From NCBI RefSeq assembly GCF_000718005.1, contig NZ_JODV01000019.1: DNA of 64,000 nucleotides; one strand, given 5' to 3'. The notes beneath the pieces are model-generated. The model worked only from the letters and a program-made list of their open reading frames with translations. It was not told where the DNA came from and made no database searches. The DNA is from Actinoalloteichus_B caeruleus. GTDB taxonomy: Bacteria > Actinomycetota > Actinomycetes > Mycobacteriales > Pseudonocardiaceae. How positions within the stretch are numbered: position 1 is the stretch's first letter; each line of letters starts with the position of its first letter. A program made the translations under genes and the position numbers. Below are positions 23,779 through 32,662 of this stretch, one piece after another.

Positions 23779-24822
23779 GTGAACGAGAACGAGCTGTACT
23801 CCATCGGCGACGTGGCGCGCCGCACCGGGCTGAGTGTCAGCGCCGTCCGCTACTACTCCGACGCGGGAATCGTCACCCCGACCGAGCAGACCCCCGCCGG
23901 CTACCGGCACTACGACGTCCAGGCCATCGCGCGCCTGGAGTTCGTGCGCACCCTCCGCGAGCTCGACGCGGGCCTGGACGACATCCGCCGGGTGCTCGCC
24001 GGTGAGACGACGCTCCACGACCTCGCCGCCGCGCACCTGGCCGTGGTCGAGGAGCAGACGCGCCGCTTCCAGGCCAGGCGGGCCGTGCTGCGCAGCATCC
24101 TGCGGCAGGACACCCCGGACGGCCAGGTGGTGCTGATGCACCGGCTCGTCTCGATGTCCGACGAGGACCGGGAACGGCTGCTCGACGAGTTCTGGGCCGA
24201 GGTGTCCGAAGGCCTCGACGTCAACCCCGCGATGATCGACCGCCTCAGCCAGACGCGGGCGGTCCTGCCGGACGACCCCACCCCCGAGCAGCTGGAAGCG
24301 TGGATCGAACTGGCCGACCTGGTGCGGGACGAGGACTTCCGCGCGGCCGTCCGCAGCCACCTCCGCGAGGAGTACTCGACGGAGGAGGGGCGGATCATGT
24401 CCTCCTCGTCGATGCTCGACTCCATCGACGAGGGAACCCCGATCATGGCGGAGGCGATGGAGGCCCGCCGGGCCGGGATACCGGTGGACTCGTCCCGGGC
24501 CCGGGACATCGCCGACCGGTACTCGGCCTGGCTCTCCGGGGTGTGCGGCAAACCGGACTGCCCCGAGTTCCGCCAGGAGTCGGCGAAGCAGCTGCGGATT
24601 GCCCTGGAGCTGCACGGCACCAGGAACGCCGAGGCCGATCCCCACTGGGAGTCGCCGTTCACCGGCCCCCACGACCGGTACCTGGACCTGGTGGCCACCA
24701 TCAACGGGCATCCCACGAGCGACGAACTCGTCGGCATGATGGCCGACCAGGTGCCCTACGCCTGGCTCGCCGACGCCCTCAGGGCCTCCGCCAGCTCCTC
24801 CGAGCCGGGGACGGCTGCCTGA
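23779..24822 (+). CDS. TipA-like MerR-family regulator
   Basis: 347 residues. The N-terminal MerR winged helix (about 6-75) has YSIGDVARRTGLSVSAVRYYSDAGIV and GYRHYDVQAIARLEFVRTLRELD. A coiled coil follows (about 85-110), then a long C-terminal domain resembling TipAS/multidrug-binding all-helical domains. GTG at 23779 was preferred over one 9 bases upstream because it lies 7 bases after a MerR-type -10, giving a leaderless mRNA. It probably activates its own promoter when bound to a ligand. A relic copy of its promoter and first codons lies at 21819. Neighbours do not reveal the ligand. Confidence 0.9.
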   Translation: MNENELYSIGDVARRTGLSVSAVRYYSDAGIVTPTEQTPAGYRHYDVQAIARLEFVRTLRELDAGLDDIRRVLAGETTLHDLAAAHLAVVEEQTRRFQARRAVLRSILRQDTPDGQVVLMHRLVSMSDEDRERLLDEFWAEVSEGLDVNPAMIDRLSQTRAVLPDDPTPEQLEAWIELADLVRDEDFRAAVRSHLREEYSTEEGRIMSSSSMLDSIDEGTPIMAEAMEARRAGIPVDSSRARDIADRYSAWLSGVCGKPDCPEFRQESAKQLRIALELHGTRNAEADPHWESPFTGPHDRYLDLVATINGHPTSDELVGMMADQVPYAWLADALRASASSSEPGTAA

Positions 24823-24867
24823 ACCAGCCCTCCGGTGGACGGGACGGTCGAGGACGCCACGCCGGGT

Positions 24868-25593
24868 TCAGGCGCTGCGCCGGGCGAGGAACACGTACTC
24901 CCGGTCAGGGCGGTCGGGGGCGTCCCGGACGTCCCGCACCTCGAACCCGGTCGCCACCAGGCTCTCCTCGACCTCGTCCCGGGTGCGGAACCGCAGCATC
25001 GAGTCGGAGGCGAGGACGGTGTCCTCGGCCAGGAACCGGTAGACGTGCCGGAAGGACACGAACGGCAGGGCCACCTCGGTCACCTCAACGCGCGCCTCCA
25101 CCGGCCCCTCCCCGGGCACCTCGCGGACGACGGGGGTGGCGACGGCCCACTTCTCCCAGGCCCGGCGCTCGGGCCGTCTGGTCTCGAACACCAGGTGACC
25201 GCCGGGGCGGAGGGCGGCGCGCGCCGCGCGCAGGGCGCCGAGCCAGTCGTCGTCTCCGAGGAAGACCTGCGCGACGTTCCCGGTCATCACCGCGAGGTCG
25301 GCGTCGACGGCCGGGGCCGCCGTGGCGTCGCCGTGGACCCAGGTGATCCGTCCCGCCGGGTCCTTCGCGCGGGCGGCCCGCAGCGACTCCGCCGCCGGGT
25401 CGACGCCCACGACCTCGTGCCCGCGCTCGGCGAGCAGGACGGCCAGGGACCCGGTGCCGCAGCCGAGGTCGAGCACCCGGCGGGCACCCAGTTCGTCGAC
25501 GATGGCGAGGTAGTGGGTCAGGTCGTCCCGCTCACCGTCGAAGGTGTCGTAGAGGGCGACGAGCCTGGGGTGGGTGAAGATCGCGTCCGGCAT
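24868..25593 (-). CDS. class I SAM-dependent methyltransferase
   Basis: 241 residues. Motif I VLDLGCGTGSLAVLLAERGHEVVGVDPA (about 40-67) and motif II around HGDATAAP, then LRPGGHLVFETRRPE (about 127-142), define a Rossmann-like methyltransferase of the Methyltransf_11/25 type. The C-terminal beta part (ARVEVTEVALPFVSFRHVYRFL) suits a small-molecule substrate. Convergent with the MerR gene; not obviously part of an operon. Substrate unknown. Confidence 0.88.
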   Translation of the reverse strand: MPDAIFTHPRLVALYDTFDGERDDLTHYLAIVDELGARRVLDLGCGTGSLAVLLAERGHEVVGVDPAAESLRAARAKDPAGRITWVHGDATAAPAVDADLAVMTGNVAQVFLGDDDWLGALRAARAALRPGGHLVFETRRPERRAWEKWAVATPVVREVPGEGPVEARVEVTEVALPFVSFRHVYRFLAEDTVLASDSMLRFRTRDEVEESLVATGFEVRDVRDAPDRPDREYVFLARRSA

Positions 25594-25779
25594 CGGGCGA
25601 CGCTATCCGCGATGCCCCCGGTTCGGCCACGGCTTTTCCGGTGCGCCGGGGCCCTCCCGCTCACGACCCGGCACCGAGCGGGTCCTCCTCGCCGGGAGGA
25701 CGGACCGGAACGGCGTCCCCGGACGCGGGCGGGTGGTCCGCCGGGGCACGCCAGGCCCGGCCGGCCGCTGCTCCGAGCC

Positions 25780-26298
25780 TCAGAGCAGTGCCCGGCCGCT
25801 CACCCGTCGTTCGAGGTCGAGGAGGGTGCGTTTCCGTTCCACGCCCCCGGCGTAGCCGGTGAGGCCGCCGGTGGAACCCACCACCCGGTGGCAGGGCACG
25901 ATGACGCTGATCGGGTTGCGGCCGTTGGCCAGGCCGACGGCCCGGGACGCGGAGGGGCGACCCATCCTCGCGGCAAGCTCGCCGTAGGAGACCGTCTCCC
26001 CGTAGGGGATGGCGCGGAGCTGGGCCCAGACCTGCTGTTGGAAGGGTGTTCCGTGCGGCGCCAGCGGCAGGTCGAAATCGGTGCGCCGCCCGGCGAAGTA
26101 CTCCGCCAGCTGCTGGGCGACCATGTCGAACCCGGTGTCGTCCCGCGTGCCGAAGGTGTCGCCGTCCGGGCGGTGGCGGTGCTCCTCCATGTAGACGCCG
26201 GCCAGCACGCCGTCGGTGGCGACCAGGGTCAGCGCCCCGATCGGGCTGTCGACGACGGTGTGGGTTCGACGCCCGTCGGGCGTCGCTGCGGTGCTCAT
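25780..26298 (-). CDS. ogt: methylated-DNA--protein-cysteine methyltransferase (O6-alkylguanine repair)
   Basis: 172 residues, suicidal repair of O6-alkylguanine and O4-alkylthymine by transfer to a Cys. The active-site motif IVPCHRV has Cys136; the DNA-binding HTH segment includes GETVSYGELAARMGRPSASRAVGLANGRNP, including the Arg finger. The ATG at 26298 has GGAG upstream and is preferred over an in-frame upstream start at 26331. It lies 61 bases after the Ada-AlkA gene on the same strand, so both alkylation-repair genes are probably transcribed together. Confidence 0.93.
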   Translation of the reverse strand: MSTAATPDGRRTHTVVDSPIGALTLVATDGVLAGVYMEEHRHRPDGDTFGTRDDTGFDMVAQQLAEYFAGRRTDFDLPLAPHGTPFQQQVWAQLRAIPYGETVSYGELAARMGRPSASRAVGLANGRNPISVIVPCHRVVGSTGGLTGYAGGVERKRTLLDLERRVSGRALL

Positions 26299-26359
26299 GT
26301 CGAAATCTCCCTGCGAACGTCGTTCTCTCACATGGTCCGCCCCGCCGGAGGGGCGCTGC

Positions 26360-27829
26360 TCAGGCGGGTAAGCGGTTCATGAGGTGGCTGGTGGTGGACC
26401 ACAGGTACTGCACGGCGTAGGCGCGCCAGGGCCGCCACGCCTCGGCACGGCGGGTCAGCGCCCCGGGCGTGTGCGGCAGCCCCAGTGCCCTGGTCGCGTG
26501 CCGGATCCCCAGGTCGGTGGCGACGAAGGCATCCGGGTCGCCGAGTGCCCGCATCGCGATCGTCTCCACCGTCCAGTCCCCCAGGCCGGGCAGCGGCCGG
26601 AGTTCGGCGCGGGCCCGGTCCCAGTCCGCTCCCGGGCCGAGGTCGAGGTCTCCCGCCGCCAGCCGGGCGACCAGGGTGGTCAGGGTGGCCCGCCGGGTGC
26701 GGGGCAGGGCGAGGCTGTCCGGGTCGAGACCGGCCAGGGTCCCCGGTTCGGGGAAGAGGTGGGTGAGGCCACCGTCCGGTGCGGCCAGCGGTTCCCCGTG
26801 GGCGGCGACCAGCCGGCCGGCGTGGGTGCGGGCGGCCGCCGTGGAGACCTGCTGGCCGAGGACGGCGCGGACGGCGAACTCCGGCCCGTCCGCCGCGCGG
26901 GGAACGCGCCGGCCCGGGCCGGCGTGGACCAGCGGCGCCAAGGCGGGATCGCCGGTGAGCAGCTCGTCGACCGCGACCGGGTCGGCGTCGAGGTCCAGCA
27001 GCCACCGGCACCGGTTGATCGCGGCGGACAGGTCGCGCAGGTCGGAGAGGGTGAGCCGGCACCCGATGTGGTCGGTCTCCGGTCGCAGGGCCACCACGGC
27101 CGGTCCGTGGGGGAGTCGCAGCGCGCGGCGGAACGCGCCGTCGCGCCACTCCTCGACGCCGGGGACCGCGGTGACCGCGAAGTGCCCGAACAGGCTGTCC
27201 GGGGTGAACGGCCGGCGGAACGGCAACCGCACGGCCAGGGTCCCCGGGGTTCGGGGCGGCGCTCCACCGCGCACCCTCGACCGCAGCTCGGTCGGGGTGA
27301 GGCCGAAGACCGCCTGGACGGTGTCGTTGAACGAGCGGACGCTGGCGAAGCCGGCGGCGAAGGCGACGTCGGCCATCCGCAGGCTGGACGTCTCGATCAG
27401 CAGACGCGCGGTCTGCGCCCGCTGGGCCCTGGCCAGCGCCAGCGGCCCCGCGCCGAGCTCGGCCACCAGTTGCCGCTCCACCTGGCGGGGGCCGTAGCCG
27501 AGGCGGGCGGCCAGGCCGGGAACGCCGTCCCGGTCCACCACCCCGTCAGCGATGAGCCGCATCGCCCTGGCCACCAGGTCCGCCCGTTCGTTCCACTCGG
27601 GTGAGCCGGGGCTGGCGTCCGGGCGGCACCGCTTGCACGCCCGGAACCCCGCCTGCTGCGCCGAGGCGGCGCTGGGGTGGAAGCTCATGTTCTCCGGTTT
27701 GGGTGGCACCACGGGGCAGCTGGGTCGGCAGTAGATGCCGGTGGTGAGCACCGCCGTGTAGAACCACCCGTCGAAGCGGGCGTCCCTGGACCGCACCGCT
27801 CGCACGCACCGGTCCCGGTCGAGAAGCAT
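26360..27829 (-). CDS. alkA: Ada-AlkA fusion: methyl-sensing regulator with 3-methyladenine DNA glycosylase
   Basis: 489 residues with three modules. The Ada metal-binding domain has Cys34, Cys38, Cys65 and Cys68 (YCRPSCP, CKRC); one Cys accepts methyl groups from phosphotriesters. An AraC-type HTH follows at about 90-185 (MADVAFAAGFASVRSFNDTVQAVFG). The AlkA domain (about 200-489) ends with the helix-hairpin-helix-GPD motif LPGLGDWTVETIAMRALGDPDAFVATD with its catalytic Asp. The protein excises alkylated bases and probably activates its own operon, which also contains ogt. This fusion is a known actinobacterial arrangement. All key residues seem present. Confidence 0.93.
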   Translation of the reverse strand: MLLDRDRCVRAVRSRDARFDGWFYTAVLTTGIYCRPSCPVVPPKPENMSFHPSAASAQQAGFRACKRCRPDASPGSPEWNERADLVARAMRLIADGVVDRDGVPGLAARLGYGPRQVERQLVAELGAGPLALARAQRAQTARLLIETSSLRMADVAFAAGFASVRSFNDTVQAVFGLTPTELRSRVRGGAPPRTPGTLAVRLPFRRPFTPDSLFGHFAVTAVPGVEEWRDGAFRRALRLPHGPAVVALRPETDHIGCRLTLSDLRDLSAAINRCRWLLDLDADPVAVDELLTGDPALAPLVHAGPGRRVPRAADGPEFAVRAVLGQQVSTAAARTHAGRLVAAHGEPLAAPDGGLTHLFPEPGTLAGLDPDSLALPRTRRATLTTLVARLAAGDLDLGPGADWDRARAELRPLPGLGDWTVETIAMRALGDPDAFVATDLGIRHATRALGLPHTPGALTRRAEAWRPWRAYAVQYLWSTTSHLMNRLPA

Positions 27830-27926
27830 GCGACCAGCATGCCCCAGTTCAGGGGGCTGCTCTGGCAGGAATCCGACATCACCCTCCGGTGGCCCGCCCC
27901 GGTCCCTCCTGGCGCTGGGACGGGTG

Positions 27927-28871
27927 TCAGACCCGGTCCGGGGCCAGTCGCACCGGCATCCGGCGGGTTCGCACCGCCCGCCGCAGCTCGTGGGCGATCG
28001 CGGTGAACTCGGCCTCGCGGCCGGCGCTGTCCCGGTACACCACCCCGATGCGACGTCCCGGCTTCGGGGAGGCGAACCGGCTGACCCGCAGCTGGTTGCG
28101 GCGGGTCTCCAGGCTCACGGCGCTCGCCGGCAGCAGCGTCACCCCCATGCCCGCCGCCACCAGCTGCACCAGGGTGGTGAGGCTGGTCGCCCTGGCCGCG
28201 GTCTCCACGCCGGTGCCCACCTCGCGGCAGACGTCGAGGGCCTGGTCCCGCAGGCAGTGCCCCTCCTCCAGGAGCAGCACGTCCAGGTCCCGCAGCGCCT
28301 GCCGCGAGATCACCTGCCGCTCCGCCAGCGGGTGGTCCTTCGGGGTGACCAACACGAAGTCCTCCGCGTAGAGGAGGAGTGCGGCCAGGTTGCGGTCGAC
28401 CACCGGCAGGGCGAGCACGGCGAGGTCCAGTCGCCCGGTGGTGGCGCCGTCGAGCAACGGCGCGGTCCGCTCCTCGTGGACCTCGATCTCCAGTTCGGGG
28501 AAGGCACGGCGGAGGGCCGGCAACGCGACGGGCAGCAGGTAGGGGGCGACGGTGGGGATGATGCCCAGCCGCAGCCGGCCGGTGAAGGGACGACCGAAGA
28601 CCGCGACCTCGGTCACGAGGGCGTCCATCGCGTCCAGCACGGCCCGGGCACGTGGCACGAGTCGCTCACCGGTCGCGGTGAGCATCACCCGGCGTGTGGT
28701 GCGTTCCACAAGGCGCGCGCCCAGCGCCTCCTCGCAGGCGGCGATCGCAGCCGACAGGGTGGGCTGGGTCACACCCAACGAGGAGGCGGCCGCTCTGAAG
28801 TGCAGGAACTCCGCGACGGCGAGGAACGCCCTGAGCTGTGCCAGGCTCGGCGCGCGCTCACTGATCGGCAT
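27927..28871 (-). CDS. oxyR: OxyR-like LysR-family peroxide sensor
   Basis: 314 residues. The LysR HTH (about 10-65) contains RAAASSLGVTQPTLSAAIAACEEALGARLVERT. In the effector domain LEEGHCLRDQALDVC gives Cys206 and Cys215, nine residues apart, matching the redox pair (Cys199/Cys208) of enterobacterial OxyR. It is divergent from ahpC-ahpD across a 94-base gap, the usual arrangement in actinobacteria. It should activate ahpCD on oxidation by peroxide and control its own expression. Confidence 0.93.
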   Translation of the reverse strand: MPISERAPSLAQLRAFLAVAEFLHFRAAASSLGVTQPTLSAAIAACEEALGARLVERTTRRVMLTATGERLVPRARAVLDAMDALVTEVAVFGRPFTGRLRLGIIPTVAPYLLPVALPALRRAFPELEIEVHEERTAPLLDGATTGRLDLAVLALPVVDRNLAALLLYAEDFVLVTPKDHPLAERQVISRQALRDLDVLLLEEGHCLRDQALDVCREVGTGVETAARATSLTTLVQLVAAGMGVTLLPASAVSLETRRNQLRVSRFASPKPGRRIGVVYRDSAGREAEFTAIAHELRRAVRTRRMPVRLAPDRV

Positions 28872-28965
28872 GGCCGATCAGTGTAGGTGGCGGAGTCGAT
28901 TTCCCCTATCAATGCTGGCGGAGCAAGGTTGGTGGCGCATTCGGAGCAACACGACAGGAGAGAAC

Positions 28966-29517
28966 GTGCTCACCGTTGGCCAGCAGTTTCCCGAGTACGC
29001 GCTGACCGCGTGCGTGTCCCTCGACGCCGACAAGGCGTTCGAGACGATCGACAACAAGTCGTACCAGGGCAAGTGGCGCGTCGTCTTCTTCTGGCCGAAG
29101 GACTTCACCTTCGTCTGCCCGACCGAGATCGCCACCTTCGGCCGGCTGAACGAGGAGTTCGCCGACCGCGACGCCCAGGTGCTCGGCGTCTCCGTCGACT
29201 CGGAGTACGTGCACCACGCGTGGCGGAAGAACCACGACGACCTGCGGGACCTGCCCTTCCCGATGCTCAGCGACATCAAGCGGGAACTCTCCGAGGCCTG
29301 CGGCGTGCTCGGTGGCGACGGTGTCGCCCAGCGGGCCACCTTCATCGTCGACCCCGACAACGAGATCCAGTTCGTCATGGTGACGGCCGGTTCCGTTGGC
29401 CGGAACGTGGAGGAGGTGCTGCGGGTGCTCGACGCCCTCCAGACCGACGAGCTGTGCCCCTGCAACTGGAACAAGGGTGAGGGCACCCTCGACGCCGCGA
29501 AGCTGTTGGACGCCTGA
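28966..29517 (+). CDS. ahpC: alkyl hydroperoxide reductase, peroxiredoxin subunit
   Basis: 183 residues, typical 2-Cys peroxiredoxin. Peroxidatic Cys51 is in FTFVCPTEIATF; resolving cysteines lie in LCPCNW (Cys164, Cys166). It reduces H2O2 and organic peroxides in the cytosol, with AhpD as electron donor. GTG at 28966 has CAGGAG upstream. The open frame further upstream runs through the divergent oxyR promoter and is not coding. The oxyR gap contains TATCAAT and ATCAGTG motifs that may be part of an OxyR site. It overlaps ahpD by one base. Confidence 0.95.
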   Translation: MLTVGQQFPEYALTACVSLDADKAFETIDNKSYQGKWRVVFFWPKDFTFVCPTEIATFGRLNEEFADRDAQVLGVSVDSEYVHHAWRKNHDDLRDLPFPMLSDIKRELSEACGVLGGDGVAQRATFIVDPDNEIQFVMVTAGSVGRNVEEVLRVLDALQTDELCPCNWNKGEGTLDAAKLLDA

Positions 29518-30053
29518 TGTCACTGGACGCGTTGAGGAGCGCGCTGCCCGCCTACGCCAAGGACACCAAGCTGAACCTCGGTTCGGTGATCGGCACCTCC
29601 ACGCTGCCCAAGCAGCGGCTGTGGGGCACGGTGCTGGCGGTGGCGATCGCCTGCCGCAACGAGCAGGTGCTGCGGGAGCTGGAGTCCGAGGCCAGGGAAC
29701 ACCTGTCCGAGGAGGCGCTGAACGCCGCGAAGGCGGCCGCCTCGATCATGGCGATGAACAACATTTACTACCGGTCGAAGCACCTGATCGGCGACGCCGA
29801 GTACGACAACCTGCCGGCGCGGCTGCGCATGCAGGTCATCGGCAACCCCGGTGTGGACAAGGTGGACTTCGAGCTGTGGTCGTTGGCGGTCAGCGCCATC
29901 ACCGGTTGCGGTGTCTGCCTGGAGTCGCACGAGAAGACGCTGCGGAAGTCGGACCTGCCCCGGGAGACGATCCACGAGGCACTGCGCGTGGCGGCCGTGG
30001 TGCACGCCGCCGCCGTGACGCTGGACGCGGAGCGGGTGCTGTCCGGGGTGTGA
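29517..30053 (+). CDS. ahpD: alkylhydroperoxidase AhpD
   Basis: 178 residues of the carboxymuconolactone decarboxylase/AhpD fold. ITGCGVCLESHEK carries the CxxC pair Cys131/Cys134 and His138, and the family's SAVLAVAIACRN-like N-terminal helix is present. It shuttles electrons from lipoamide (dihydrolipoamide succinyltransferase) to AhpC, as in mycobacteria. ATG at 29517 overlaps the ahpC stop (TGATG), so the two are coupled. Confidence 0.95.
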   Translation: MSLDALRSALPAYAKDTKLNLGSVIGTSTLPKQRLWGTVLAVAIACRNEQVLRELESEAREHLSEEALNAAKAAASIMAMNNIYYRSKHLIGDAEYDNLPARLRMQVIGNPGVDKVDFELWSLAVSAITGCGVCLESHEKTLRKSDLPRETIHEALRVAAVVHAAAVTLDAERVLSGV

Positions 30054-30167
30054 CCCCCGACCCGCGCCCCGCTCGACCAGGGCCCGGCCCCGCTCCCCCA
30101 CCGATGGGAAGTGGAGGCCGGGCCGTCCGCCGCCTGGGCCGAACCAGCTCCCGGCCACCCCCGCCCG

Positions 30168-31250
30168 TCAGGCCCCGGCCGCGGCGGCGGCGACCGGCGT
30201 CCGCCGCGCCAGGGCGGTGTCGACCATCGCCGTCAGCAACTCCGAGTAGGACAGGCCGGCCGCCCGCCACATCAGCGGGTACTGGGACGCCGAGGTGAAC
30301 CCGGGGAAGGTGTTGACCTCGTTGACCACCAGTTCCCCGTCGGCGCGCAGGAAGACGTCCACCCGGAGCAACCCGGCGCAGTCCAGGGCCTCGAACACCG
30401 CCACCGCGAGCCGGTCCAGGCGCTCGGCCGTCGAGGCGTCCAGGGTGGCCGGCACGTCGAAGACCGTGCCAACGGACCCGTCGTACTTGGCCTCGTAGTC
30501 GAAGAACCGCTGGTCCTCGGCGACCCTGATCTCCAGCGGCGGACTGACCTCCAGGGTGCCGTCGGCGCGCTGGAGCACGCCCACGTCGATCTCCCGACCG
30601 GGAACCGCGCCCTCGACCAGCACCTTCCCGTCGCTCTCGCGGGCGGTGGCCAGGGCCGCCGGCAACTGGGCGAGGTCGTCCACCCTGGACACCCCGAGAC
30701 TGGAGCCGGCGCGGGCCGGTTTGACGAACAGCGGCAACCCGAGCGGGGCCAGGTCCTCCGGGCGGGGCCGCTGCCCCGGTCGCAGCACCAGGCCCGGCGC
30801 GACCGGGATCCCCGCCGAGGCCAGCATGGTCTTGGTGTGTTCCTTGTCCATGCCCACCGCGCTGGCCAGCACCCCGTTGCCGACGAAGGGGATCCCGTAG
30901 AGCGCCAGCATCGACTGGATCGTCCCGTCCTCCCCGAACGGGCCGTGCAACGCGGGGAACACGACGTCGACGTCCCGCAGCCGGCGCAGCGCCTCCGTCA
31001 TGCCCAACGCGGGAGCCGGTCCGGGTGCGCGCCACACGTCCTCGGTCGCGGCCCGGGCACCGGTGGCCGCCGGGTCGGGCCCGTCCTCCTCGATCCACCA
31101 CCCCCCGTCCCGGTCGATCAACACCGGGACCACCTGGTGGCGGTCGCGGTCGAGGTGGGTGAGGATGCTCGCCGCGGACTGGCGGGACACCGCGTGTTCC
31201 CCGCTGCGGCCGCCGTAGACCACGGCGACCCTGGTTCTCGGCTCAGACAA
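30168..31250 (-). CDS. ddl: D-alanine--D-alanine ligase
   Basis: 360 residues. N-terminal VAVVYGGRSGEHAVS, central ALHGPFGEDGTIQSML and ATP-grasp features (LFVKPARAGSSLGVSRV, VNEVNTFPGFTSASQYPLMW) are all present. DYEAKY in the omega-loop region fits D-Ala-D-Ala rather than D-lactate specificity. It makes the dipeptide for peptidoglycan precursors. The start is TTG at 31250, inside the alr stop, with GGAGGAG about 7 bases upstream; an in-frame GTG at 31224 would delete the first strand. It is coupled with alr and divergent from a two-component system, unlike the usual housekeeping ddl context. Confidence 0.93.
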   Translation of the reverse strand: MSEPRTRVAVVYGGRSGEHAVSRQSAASILTHLDRDRHQVVPVLIDRDGGWWIEEDGPDPAATGARAATEDVWRAPGPAPALGMTEALRRLRDVDVVFPALHGPFGEDGTIQSMLALYGIPFVGNGVLASAVGMDKEHTKTMLASAGIPVAPGLVLRPGQRPRPEDLAPLGLPLFVKPARAGSSLGVSRVDDLAQLPAALATARESDGKVLVEGAVPGREIDVGVLQRADGTLEVSPPLEIRVAEDQRFFDYEAKYDGSVGTVFDVPATLDASTAERLDRLAVAVFEALDCAGLLRVDVFLRADGELVVNEVNTFPGFTSASQYPLMWRAAGLSYSELLTAMVDTALARRTPVAAAAAGA

Positions 31251-32415
31251 GGGACAACTCCTCCAGTTCGCGGGTTGCTCGTGCCCCACCGAGGTAGCGG
31301 CGGGGTATCCGCGCGCCGATGCCGGTGAGGACCTCGTGCGGGTTGGTCTCCGCCCAGGCCGCCCACTCGGCCGCCGTGGGTTCGCCGTCGTCCCCGGGGC
31401 CGAGCACCAGGACCTCGTCGCCGAGGTTCGCCTCGTCCCGGCCGAGGTCGAGGACCAGTTGGTCCATCGCGACGAGACCGGCGACGGGACGCCGACGGCC
31501 CGCCAGCAGGGCCGCGCCCCGGTTGCTGGCCAGCCGGGGCACACCGTCGGCGAAGCCGACCGGCACCAGGGCGAGCGTGCTCTCCCCGGACGTCCGGTAG
31601 CGGTGCTCGTAGGAGACGCCCTCCCCGGCGGGAACCTTCTTCACCAGCACCGTCCTGGACCGCAAGGTCATCGCTGGCCGGAGGCCGCCGCTGCGCCCGG
31701 CGACCGGTTCCACCCCGTACAGGGCGATGCCGACCCGCACGAGGTCGTAGTGGGTGGCGGGCTCGGTCAGGGTGGCGGCCGAGTTCGCGAGGTGGCGCAG
31801 TTCCGGGTCGAGCCCGGCGTCCCGCGCCTCCCGCAGGGCCAGCTCGAAGGCCCGCACCTGCGTGCCGACCGGCGGCGACGCGGCGGGTGCCCCGGCCGCG
31901 CCCAGGTGGGACCAGACACCGCGCACCAGCAGCCGCCCCCGGCGTTGCAGCCACGCCGCCCGGTCCAGGAGGGCGCGCCACGCCGTGTGGTCCGCTCCGC
32001 CTCGGCGGAGCCCGGTGTCGACCTTCAGGTGGACGGCCGCGCGGGCGCCGACCCGGGTGGCGCACTCCGCGATCCGCTCCAGGTGCTCGGCGGAGGAGAC
32101 GCCCAGATCGACACCGGCCAGGATCGCCGCGTCGAAGTCCTCGTCGTGCGCGTGCAGCCAGCTGAGCACCGGGGCCGTCACGCCGGCCTCCCGCAGCCGC
32201 AACGCCTCGGCGTTGGTGGCGACCCCCAACCAGGTCGCGCCCGCGTCGAGCACGGTCCGGGTCACCGGCAACATCCCGTGCCCGAACGCGTCCGCCTTCA
32301 CCACGGCGAGCACCGGGGCCGTCGCCCTGGCGGCGAGCAGCGCCGTGTTGTGGGCGATCGCGTCGAGGTCCACCGTGGCCTCGGCCAGGCCACCCCGTGC
32401 GGTCCAACTCGTCAT
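31243..32415 (-). CDS. alr: alanine racemase
   Basis: 390 residues, fold-type III PLP enzyme making D-alanine. PLP Lys lies in VVKADAFGHG (about 37-46), and the second catalytic Tyr in GEGVSYEHRY (about 259-268); HLKVDTGLRRGG and SNSAATL-like LANSAATLTEP are family motifs. ATG at 32415 was chosen because the Alr fold begins shortly after; the open frame upstream is in the divergent promoter gap. Usual length for the family. It overlaps ddl and forms a two-gene D-Ala-D-Ala supply operon. Confidence 0.93.
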   Translation of the reverse strand: MTSWTARGGLAEATVDLDAIAHNTALLAARATAPVLAVVKADAFGHGMLPVTRTVLDAGATWLGVATNAEALRLREAGVTAPVLSWLHAHDEDFDAAILAGVDLGVSSAEHLERIAECATRVGARAAVHLKVDTGLRRGGADHTAWRALLDRAAWLQRRGRLLVRGVWSHLGAAGAPAASPPVGTQVRAFELALREARDAGLDPELRHLANSAATLTEPATHYDLVRVGIALYGVEPVAGRSGGLRPAMTLRSRTVLVKKVPAGEGVSYEHRYRTSGESTLALVPVGFADGVPRLASNRGAALLAGRRRPVAGLVAMDQLVLDLGRDEANLGDEVLVLGPGDDGEPTAAEWAAWAETNPHEVLTGIGARIPRRYLGGARATRELEELSLV

Positions 32416-32662
32416 CGTTCCGTCCTCGGGTCGCGTCCCACCCACGCTAGGAACGGCGTGTGCCAGGACTGTGACCGTTTCTCGACCGTTCCCCACCGGT
32501 GCCAGCGGCACTCGGCCCGCTCGGGGATCGCCGGCGCCTCCGGTCGTCACCGCTGGTCAACGGCGGGTCACGGTCCGGAGGGGCGCGTCCGGGTCGTATA
32601 CCGTGGCGGCCGCGTCCGAGGTGGTGCGGACATCGGCGGAAGACGACGGGGAGCGACGAGCG

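Noticed and set aside
30168..32415. VanA/VanC-type glycopeptide resistance operon
   Set aside because: The ligase keeps the D-Ala-D-Ala type KY omega-loop residue, the racemase is a plain Alr without the VanT membrane domain, and there is no VanX or VanH.
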